Assembly (NCBI RefSeq): GCF_019795295.1
Contig: NZ_JAIMCG010000014.1
Coordinates: 62,001 to 126,000 of the forward strand
DNA: 64,000 nucleotides
Origin: Cupriavidus sp. AU9028
Lineage (GTDB): Bacteria; Pseudomonadota; Gammaproteobacteria; Burkholderiales; Burkholderiaceae
Direction of reading: 5' to 3'
Shown piece after piece: positions 1-6,747 of the stretch. The notes beneath the pieces are model-generated. The model was given only the letters and a program-made list of their open reading frames with translations, was not told the origin of the DNA and searched no databases. The first letter of the stretch is position 1, and each line of letters opens with the position of its first letter. The position numbers were made by a program, and so were the translations under genes.

Positions 1-800
1 GCCGGCTCGAAGGACGGGTTGAGCGCACGCAGCCGATGATATTCGTCGCGCATTGCGCAAAAGCGCTGATAGTGCGAGTCCTCGCGATCGGCGGGCGAGC
101 CCTCGCCCTGCTCGATGATGGTGTCGATGGCGGCCAGCGCCGAAGGCAGGTCCTCGATGGTCGCCACGCCGTCGAGATCGACCGCCTCCTTCCCCACCTG
201 GCAAGTGACGGGACCGATGAACAGCCTTGCGTCGCCCATCCGCTCCGATGCCGCCTTCAGATTGAGGCGCAGCGCCTCGTACAGCGAGCCGACCGTCTCG
301 TAGTCCTGGATGCTGGGCATCAGGCCGTGATACGCCTCTTCACGATGATAGGGGACGAGCGGCTCGAAGCCGGCGCCGTCCTGCAATTCCACGCCCACCG
401 GCCGCTCCAGGTACACGAAATGGTCCAGCGTCGCCGCATCGAAGGGGGTGAGCTTGAGCACCATGTCGGCGGGGAAGTAGCCGGGCGACACGGGGAAGTT
501 GGGGCGATTGAAATGGGGTCGGCCGCCGATCGCGATGGACAGGTTCGCCACCAGCAGCAGGTGGACCATCTCGTCGATCGCAACAGACAGGATCGACTGC
601 CGCCAACGCTTGACCGCATCGGCTTCCTCGCCCGTCAGTCCGTCGGCTTCGCCGCGCTTGAGGCTGAACGCGGCATAGAGGTAGCAGCACATCAGCGCAT
701 GCTCGACCTCGGCCGCTTCGGCCAGCAGGTGGAACAGCTGCTCGCGCCCGCCGATCACGACATCGGCTTCGCCGTGGGGAGCGGCAATGGTGTCTTTCAT
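1..800 (-). CDS. Ferritin-like (VioB/RebD-type helical domain) protein, C-terminus cut by window edge
   Basis: The minus strand reads open from an ATG at 800 to the window edge, giving at least 266 residues with no stop, so the gene is partial. The N-terminal half carries helix motifs of the ferritin-like family found in VioB/RebD-related proteins: EHALMCCYLYAAFSLK near residues 30-45, then DEMVHLLLVANLSIAIGG and the segment RPHFNRPNFP. The E...EMVH pattern provides Glu and His suited to a di-iron site in a four-helix bundle. In that family the domain occurs beside iminophenylpyruvate dimer synthases, but stand-alone copies are common and their substrate is unknown. No strong ribosome-binding site precedes the ATG. 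The F-box-like gene lies upstream on the same strand, about 175 bases away. Assignment to the fold is fairly secure; a specific function is not. Confidence 0.75.
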   Translation of the reverse strand, partial: MKDTIAAPHGEADVVIGGREQLFHLLAEAAEVEHALMCCYLYAAFSLKRGEADGLTGEEADAVKRWRQSILSVAIDEMVHLLLVANLSIAIGGRPHFNRPNFPVSPGYFPADMVLKLTPFDAATLDHFVYLERPVGVELQDGAGFEPLVPYHREEAYHGLMPSIQDYETVGSLYEALRLNLKAASERMGDARLFIGPVTCQVGKEAVDLDGVATIEDLPSALAAIDTIIEQGEGSPADREDSHYQRFCAMRDEYHRLRALNPSFEP

Positions 801-835
801 GGGAGTCCCGGTGAGGACCGGCATCGCCGGCCGTG

Positions 836-854
836 CGCCGCCGCACCGGCGGCG
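836..854. terminator. GC-rich hairpin between the F-box-like and ferritin-like genes
   Basis: A perfect 8-base inverted repeat (CGCCGCCG at 836-843, CGGCGGCG at 847-854) with a 3-base loop lies between two minus-strand genes. There is no T-run, so it may be a weak terminator, an attenuator or simply GC-rich sequence. Confidence 0.25.
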
Positions 855-975
855 TGCCGTTCCATGGTAATGACGTTGGACACGGCCATCTGTCGGACGG
901 CGCCTGATTGCCGTGCCAGTCTGCGGCGCGTGGCCAGGCTACTATGGCGGCACTTGTGGCGGCACTTTTCTTCGT

Positions 976-3102
976 TCAGGGCTGGTGGGGCCTGTTGGCG
1001 GCGGGCGGCGGCCCGCCCCGATCCGCGCGCGGCACGGGTTCCAGCAGGCAGCGATAGGTCGCATCGTGGGCGGACCGGCGGTTCGTGCGCGCCGCCAGGT
1101 CGGACCAATACAGCAGCGCGCCGCCGCGCCGGGCAGGCGGCAGCGAGGCGATCTCGCCGGCGAGCATGGCCAGCGCGCTGTCCGCGTCCTCTGGCGGGCA
1201 CTCCTGGGCCGCGAAGGCGCACGCCCGGGTCACGATCAGCGCCTCGTGACGGCCTGATGGTGGCAGCGACCGCGCTTCTTCCAGCAGCCATTGCAGCGCC
1301 GGGGCGAACCATTTTTGCTCGTCCAGCGTATCGGCGAACTGGACCAGCAGCCGCAGGCGCGTCATCTCAGGAAGCTGGCGCAAGAGCGCCGACAGCTTGC
1401 GATGCGCATCCTGGCGATCGGCCGGCCACTGTGCCCAGGACGGTCCATGCGCAGAAGGCGGCAGCGTCGCAGACGCGTCGCGCGGCGTGCCGTGGCGCTG
1501 CACGAAATAGGCCAGCGCCCGGATCAGCGCCCGGGCGACGATGGTCTTGTCGCCATCGGAAAGCGCCGCGTAGAGGATCATCATGTCGCGCCACAAGTCC
1601 CGGTTCCTGCAGTAGTTGGGATGGTGTATCAGCCGGTCGAGCAGTTCCGCCCGTTCGTTGCCGGGAACGGGGATGGCCAGCTGCAGCAGCCGTTCCCCGG
1701 GCCGCAGCCCCGGCGGCGCACATGCCATGCTGCACGAGAGCGCGACCAGCGGCAGGCCTCGCCAGCACGGTGCCAGGTCTTGCACCCGGTGCAGGATCGC
1801 GAGCCACCGCTCTTCTGCGTCGGCATCGTCGTCCCCGTCGGCCGGGGTGGTCCACGGCACATGCAGCGCGAGGGCGGCAAGTAGCGGCGAGCGCGTGGCG
1901 TCGGTGGTCAGCCTGTCCGCGGCGACGGCGACGCCGTTCCAGATCAGCGCATAGCAATCCGCATCCCAGTACGACGGCGTAGCGGACAGCACCTCGCTCA
2001 GCACGCCGGCGTACAGCGCCTCGGGCAGCCGCGCCGCCGCCTGCATCGCGCGAACGACGAGCGGAAGGCGTTCGATCCGGTGATCCTGTTCGTCCCGGTA
2101 AGGGTCGGCCACGATGGCGGACAGCACCGCTGCCGTGTCGGCCGGCAGGGGAAGGAGGAAGGCCGCCTCGACCAACCGCGCGCAGCGTGCCTCGAGTTCC
2201 GCGGCCTCCGCGCCGGCATAGGCGGCCAGGCTCAGCCAGGGGGCAAGCTGCCGCAATACCGGGCAACGCCGTTCCACCGTCAGGTGCTGCGACAGATCGA
2301 GCAGGCGGTCCCAGAGCTGGACGCGCGCCGGGGCCAGATCCTCATCCCGGGTGGACGGTTGGTGCAGCGCCTGCGCGATCGCCGGCAACAGCAGGGCCGC
2401 GGTCGATTGCCCGTGCTCGCCAGCGAGCGCCGCCTGCGCGTCGTCGCAGGCGGCGCGCAGGAAACCGGCCCAGCCGTCGTCGTCGTCGCGGGCACGCGCG
2501 GCCTGGGCAGCCAGCAATCGGGAACGGTCCGGTTCCGGCAAGGGGGCGATGTGTTGGCGGCAGTCGGAAAGGGGGAGGCGGTCCAGCCGGTCGCGCAGCA
2601 GCGTCTTCGCGCACGGCGTTGGCAGCAGCGGTTGTATCGCCCGACGTGCCTGCGGTTCCAGGTCCGGATGCAGGGTCGACATCTGCCTCAGCAGAACCTG
2701 CACCGGGTCGGTCCGCAGCGGCTTGCGGCAGGCATTGATGCGTGCGGCCGCCTGTTCGGCGTCGCTGGCGGTGACGATCCAGCGGATGCTCGCCTTGACA
2801 AGAAGTGCTTGCGCGAAGGGCGCGGATGCGCTCGCCCATCGCCGGCATGTATGGCGAAAGGCGAGCACCGCGTTGTCGTCGAGAAATGCAAGCACGCGGT
2901 GCAGCGGTTCGTCCGGTACTGCCTCCAGCGCAATGGCCGACCCGGAAAGCGTGGCCATCCCCGCTGCGGCCGGTGTATCGGTCCATGAATCGGTCCGCGA
3001 ATCGCCGGCGGCGTGCAGGAAAGGGGCGGTGTGGGGCAGTCGCGCGTCGAGGGGCAAGATGGCGTTCCCGGCAGTGGCGTGGATCGGATAGCCTGAATCC
3101 AT
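976..3102 (-). CDS. Large protein with an N-terminal F-box-like segment, function unknown
   Basis: This is a 708-residue ORF if it starts at the ATG at 3102; the frame stays open further upstream but composition and content there look non-coding. Residues about 61-100 (VPDEPLHRVLAFLDDNAV, then FRHTCRRW) fit the F-box pattern: a Leu/Val-Pro start, ILxxLD-like core, and a C-R-x-W end. F-boxes are mainly eukaryotic, where they bind Skp1 in SCF ubiquitin ligases. In bacteria they mark proteins acting in eukaryotic hosts, such as the GALA effectors of Ralstonia solanacearum. No leucine-rich repeats, signal peptide or membrane segments are evident in the remainder, which is Leu/Ala/Arg-rich and probably helical. 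No strong Shine-Dalgarno precedes the ATG at 3102; an internal ATG near 2958, just before the F-box, is an alternative. The gene stands alone, divergent from flhB. F-box likeness is seen; effector status is inference. Confidence 0.6.
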   Translation of the reverse strand: MDSGYPIHATAGNAILPLDARLPHTAPFLHAAGDSRTDSWTDTPAAAGMATLSGSAIALEAVPDEPLHRVLAFLDDNAVLAFRHTCRRWASASAPFAQALLVKASIRWIVTASDAEQAAARINACRKPLRTDPVQVLLRQMSTLHPDLEPQARRAIQPLLPTPCAKTLLRDRLDRLPLSDCRQHIAPLPEPDRSRLLAAQAARARDDDDGWAGFLRAACDDAQAALAGEHGQSTAALLLPAIAQALHQPSTRDEDLAPARVQLWDRLLDLSQHLTVERRCPVLRQLAPWLSLAAYAGAEAAELEARCARLVEAAFLLPLPADTAAVLSAIVADPYRDEQDHRIERLPLVVRAMQAAARLPEALYAGVLSEVLSATPSYWDADCYALIWNGVAVAADRLTTDATRSPLLAALALHVPWTTPADGDDDADAEERWLAILHRVQDLAPCWRGLPLVALSCSMACAPPGLRPGERLLQLAIPVPGNERAELLDRLIHHPNYCRNRDLWRDMMILYAALSDGDKTIVARALIRALAYFVQRHGTPRDASATLPPSAHGPSWAQWPADRQDAHRKLSALLRQLPEMTRLRLLVQFADTLDEQKWFAPALQWLLEEARSLPPSGRHEALIVTRACAFAAQECPPEDADSALAMLAGEIASLPPARRGGALLYWSDLAARTNRRSAHDATYRCLLEPVPRADRGGPPPAANRPHQP

Positions 3103-3495
3103 GATCCACAAAACGACCAGCGTGGATTGCGGGCAAGCCGGTCGCTTTGCAAAAAATGAGCGCAGCAGTGATTCGCGATATCGCAGGGAAAGGCGGCTGG
3201 GGGTAAGCCCGCCAGCGTGTCGTAGCTGGCGGCCGTGCGCTTGCGAAATTGCCCGGTCCCGATGGGAATCGGCAACCAGGCCGGCATGGGCGGTGCCAGC
3301 GGCCCGAAAGAATCCGCCCGACCTGCCGTTAACCCCAGACAGTGGACGTTTCTCCGGCCAGGCGCCCCCGCCGGCCCCCGCCCATCGCCCAAATAGGGCC
3401 GCAATCCCCCGCCTATTCCCCTTAATACGCCGGTCCGCCCGCTTCGATAATCCACAGGGTCGAAGGGCGGCTTGCCGCTTCGCCACGGAGCGGCA
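3103..3495. other. Intergenic promoter region between the F-box-like gene and flhB
   Basis: About 390 bases without a convincing gene. It holds a sigma-28-like promoter at 3306-3332 (separate entry) and a weaker sigma-70-like pair facing flhB (TTAATA at 3422-3427, 18-base spacer, GATAAT at 3446-3451). The latter could be the FlhDC-dependent class II start. A ribosome-binding GGAG lies at 3487-3490. Confidence 0.5.
3306..3332 (+). promoter_or_regulatory. Sigma-28-like promoter upstream of flhB
   Basis: GAAAGAAT (3306-3313), an 11-base spacer and GCCGTTAA (3325-3332). The -10 element is identical to that before flgM in this window and the spacing is the canonical 11. The -35 box matches TAAAGTTT at 5 of 8 positions. 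It lies about 165 bases before the flhB start. If active, sigma-28 would drive the operon that contains its own gene, fliA. Confidence 0.45.
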
Positions 3496-4638
3496 ATGTC
3501 GGAAGAAAGCGATCTCGAAAAAACCGAACCTGCCTCACCCCGGCGCCTGGAAAAGGCGCGCGAGGAGGGGCAGGTGGTCCGCTCGCGGGAGCTGGGCACC
3601 TTCATCATGTTGATGGCGGGGGTGATCGGCCTGTGGACGCTCGGCAGCGTGCTGGGGCGCCGGCTGGACACCGTGATGCGCTCGGCGCTGGCGTTCGACC
3701 CGGACAAGGCGCATGACCCGGCCCGCATGCTGACCGGCTTTACCGACCTGATGGTCGAGGCCCTGTTCGGCGTGATGCCGCTGCTGCTGCTGTTTGCCGT
3801 GGCCGCGCTGATCGGCCCGATGGTGCTGGGCGGCTGGCTGTTCTCGACCAAGTCGCTGACGCCGGATTTCAGCCGGCTGTCGTTGATGAAGGGTCTGGGC
3901 CGGCTGTTTTCGGCGCAGTCGCTGGTGGAGCTGATCAAGGCAATCGCCAAGTCCCTGCTGGTGGGGGGGGTCGGCTTCTGGATCGTATGGCGGCACATTC
4001 CCGATGCGGTCGCGTTGATGAATGCGCCGGTACAGGAAGCCCTGCTGCGGATGCTGGAGCTGGTGATGCTGTGCTGCGCGATCGCCGCGGCGTCGCTGCT
4101 GCTGGTTGCCGGCATCGACGTGCCCTGGCAGTTCTACGAGTTCTTCCGCAAGCTGCGCATGACCAAGGAAGAGGTCAAGCAGGAGCACAAGGAATCCGAG
4201 GGCAATCCGCACGTCAAGGGCCGCATCCGTCAGCTGCAACGCCAGGCCGCGCGGCGCCGGATGATGGCCGCGGTGCCGACCGCGGACGTGGTGGTCACCA
4301 ACCCGACCCACTTCGCCGTGGCGCTGCGCTACGAGGAAGGAAAGATGGGCGCGCCGCGGGTCGTGGCCAAGGGTACGGAAGCCATTGCCGCCCGCATCCG
4401 CGAACTCGCCGCCGAGCATCGCGTACCGATTCTGTCCGCGCCGCCGCTGGCGCGGGCGCTGTACCGCCATGTCGAGCTGGAGCGGGAGATTCCCGCGGGC
4501 CTCTACACGGCGGTCGCCGAAGTGCTGGCCTGGGTCTACCAGCTCAAGCACTGGCACTACTCCAATGGGCCGCTGCCGGACGCTCCCACCGAGCTGCCGG
4601 TGCCCGATGAACTTGCCGTACCGGAACGTTCCGCATGA
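3496..4638 (+). CDS. flhB: Flagellar export apparatus protein FlhB
   Basis: 380 residues. FlhB is the inner-membrane component of the flagellar type III export gate whose cytoplasmic domain switches substrate specificity from rod/hook to filament proteins. The N-terminus is the typical soluble start (SEESDLEKTEPASPRRL), followed by four hydrophobic segments within about residues 30-210. The autocleavage motif is N269-P270-T271-H272, the same position as in Salmonella FlhB, followed by the conserved YxxxxMGAPRVVAKG segment. The start is the ATG at 3496, preceded by GGAG at 3487-3490 five bases away; an upstream in-frame ATG at 3472 lacks such a site. The stop overlaps the flhA start (ATGA), so the two are translationally coupled. 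It heads the operon flhB-flhA-flhF-flhG-fliA-flhE. Confidence 0.97.
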   Translation: MSEESDLEKTEPASPRRLEKAREEGQVVRSRELGTFIMLMAGVIGLWTLGSVLGRRLDTVMRSALAFDPDKAHDPARMLTGFTDLMVEALFGVMPLLLLFAVAALIGPMVLGGWLFSTKSLTPDFSRLSLMKGLGRLFSAQSLVELIKAIAKSLLVGGVGFWIVWRHIPDAVALMNAPVQEALLRMLELVMLCCAIAAASLLLVAGIDVPWQFYEFFRKLRMTKEEVKQEHKESEGNPHVKGRIRQLQRQAARRRMMAAVPTADVVVTNPTHFAVALRYEEGKMGAPRVVAKGTEAIAARIRELAAEHRVPILSAPPLARALYRHVELEREIPAGLYTAVAEVLAWVYQLKHWHYSNGPLPDAPTELPVPDELAVPERSA

Positions 4639-6725
4639 ACGCATTGATGTCCCTGCTCCGACTGCCCGCTGGGCAGTCCGGCTCCCAGATGAAGGCGCTC
4701 GCCGGCCCGCTGCTGATCGTCATGATCCTCGGCATGATGGTGCTGCCGCTGCCGCCCTTCCTGCTGGATCTGCTGTTCACCTTCAACATCGCGCTGTCGA
4801 TCATGGTGCTGCTGGTGGCGATGTACACCCAGAAGCCGCTCGACTTCGCCGCGTTCCCGGCGGTGCTGCTGTTCTCCACGCTGCTGCGCCTGTCGCTGAA
4901 CGTCGCATCGACCCGCGTGGTACTGCTCGAGGGCCATTCCGGCCCGGACGCGGCCGGCAAGGTGATCGAGGCGTTCGGCCACTTCCTGGTGGGCGGCAAT
5001 TTCGCCGTCGGCCTGGTGGTGTTCGCGATCCTGGTGGTGATCAACTTCATGGTGATCACCAAGGGCGCGGGCCGTATCGCCGAAGTGGGCGCGCGCTTCA
5101 TGCTGGACGCGATGCCCGGCAAGCAGATGGCGATCGACGCGGACCTGAACGCGGGCCTGATCGATGAAGACGGCGCGCGCAAGCGCCGCGCCGAGGTGTC
5201 GCAGGAGTCGGACTTCTATGGCGCGATGGACGGTGCCAGCAAGTTCGTGCGCGGCGACGCGATCGCCGGCCTGCTGATCATGTTCATCAACGTCGGCGCC
5301 GGCATGGTGGTCGGCATGCTGCAGCACGACCTGGACTTCGGTACCGCCGCACGCAACTACACGCTGCTCACCATCGGCGACGGCCTGGTGGCACAGATTC
5401 CCGCGCTGGTGATCTCCACCGCTGCCGGTGTGATCGTCTCGCGCGTGTCGAACGATCAGGACGTGGGCCAGCAGCTGACGGGCCAGCTCTTTTCCGACCC
5501 GCGCGTGCTGTATCTGACCGGCGGTATCGTCGGCCTGCTGGGCATCATTCCGGGCATGCCGCACTTCGCCTTCCTGTTGCTGGCCGGCGCGCTGATCTGG
5601 TTCGGCATGCAGCTGGCCAAGCGCAAGCAGGAGCAGAAGCAGGAGACGAAGCGTGGCGACGCGCAGGTGCCGGCGATCGCCAACGAAAACACCGAAGCGA
5701 CCTGGGACGACGTGACGCTGGTCGACCCGCTGGGCATGGAAGTGGGCTACCGGTTGATTCCGCTGGTCGACCGTGCCCAGGACGGCGAGCTGCTGGGCCG
5801 CATCAAGAGCATTCGCAAGAAGGTGGCCCAGGAAATCGGCTTCCTGGTGCCGGTGGTGCATATCCGCGACAACCTGGAGCTCAAGCCCAACTCGTACCGC
5901 ATCACCATGAAGGGTGTGGAGATTGGCCAGGGCGAGGCAGTGCCGGGGCAGTGGATGGCGATCAATCCGGGGCAGGTGCACGGCACGCTGCCAGGCGCGC
6001 CCACCCGTGACCCGGCCTTCGGCTTGCCCGCCGTGTGGATCGACAGCGGCGCGAAGGAACAGGCGCAGGCGCTGGGCTATACGGTGGTGGATGCCAGCAC
6101 GGTGGTCGCCACGCACCTGAACCACCTGATCCATCTGCATGCGTCGGAGCTGCTGGGACGCCAGGAAGTGCAGCAGCTGCTGGACCGCATCGCCAAGGAG
6201 TCGCCGAAGCTGACGGAGGACCTGGTGCCCAAGACCATCACGCTGACCGGCCTGCAGAAGGTGTTGCAGAACCTGCTGGACGAAAGCGTGCCGATCCGCG
6301 ACATGCGCACCATCCTGGACGTGATCGCCGAACACGCGCCGAAGATCAGCGACCCGAACGAGCTGACCGCGCTGGTCCGCGTGGCGCTGGGCCGCGCGAT
6401 CGTGCAGCAGTGGTTCCCCAACAACGCGGACCTGCAGGTGATCGGCCTCGATGCCGGCCTGGAGCGGGTCCTGACCCAGGCGCTGAACGCCGGCGGCGGC
6501 ATCGAGCCGGGGCTGGCCGAGGCGCTGCAGCAGCAGGCGCAGGCCGCCGCGGCACGCCAGGAACAGCTGGGCCTGGATCCCGTGCTGCTGGTGCCGCACG
6601 CGCTGCGTCCGCTGATGTCCCGCTTCCTGCGCCGGACGATGCCGCAGCTGAAGGTGCTGTCGCACGCCGAGGTTCCCGACAACCGCAGTATCCGCATCAC
6701 CGCCATGATCGGCGGGGCGGGTTGA
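4635..6725 (+). CDS. flhA: Flagellar export gate protein FlhA
   Basis: 696 residues, the usual length. FlhA forms the nonameric ring of the export gate; its N-terminal half has about eight membrane segments and its C-terminal cytoplasmic domain docks chaperone-substrate complexes such as FliS, FliT and FlgN cargo. The conserved FHIPEP-family core is visible (LLRLSLNVASTRVVLLEG around residues 75-95, then FVRGDAIAG and NVGAGMVVGM). The soluble domain begins near residue 360 after a lysine/glutamine-rich linker. It overlaps flhB by four bases (ATGA) and is followed by flhF after 22 bases. Nothing unusual was seen. Confidence 0.98.
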   Translation: MNALMSLLRLPAGQSGSQMKALAGPLLIVMILGMMVLPLPPFLLDLLFTFNIALSIMVLLVAMYTQKPLDFAAFPAVLLFSTLLRLSLNVASTRVVLLEGHSGPDAAGKVIEAFGHFLVGGNFAVGLVVFAILVVINFMVITKGAGRIAEVGARFMLDAMPGKQMAIDADLNAGLIDEDGARKRRAEVSQESDFYGAMDGASKFVRGDAIAGLLIMFINVGAGMVVGMLQHDLDFGTAARNYTLLTIGDGLVAQIPALVISTAAGVIVSRVSNDQDVGQQLTGQLFSDPRVLYLTGGIVGLLGIIPGMPHFAFLLLAGALIWFGMQLAKRKQEQKQETKRGDAQVPAIANENTEATWDDVTLVDPLGMEVGYRLIPLVDRAQDGELLGRIKSIRKKVAQEIGFLVPVVHIRDNLELKPNSYRITMKGVEIGQGEAVPGQWMAINPGQVHGTLPGAPTRDPAFGLPAVWIDSGAKEQAQALGYTVVDASTVVATHLNHLIHLHASELLGRQEVQQLLDRIAKESPKLTEDLVPKTITLTGLQKVLQNLLDESVPIRDMRTILDVIAEHAPKISDPNELTALVRVALGRAIVQQWFPNNADLQVIGLDAGLERVLTQALNAGGGIEPGLAEALQQQAQAAAARQEQLGLDPVLLVPHALRPLMSRFLRRTMPQLKVLSHAEVPDNRSIRITAMIGGAG

Positions 6726-6747
6726 TCGTTGAGATGAGAGTGGCGAA

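Noticed and set aside
36-1982. Long plus-strand frame of 648 codons
   Set aside because: It lies opposite the ferritin-like and F-box-like genes, is Arg/Ala-rich and has no family likeness; a by-product of high GC at third codon positions.
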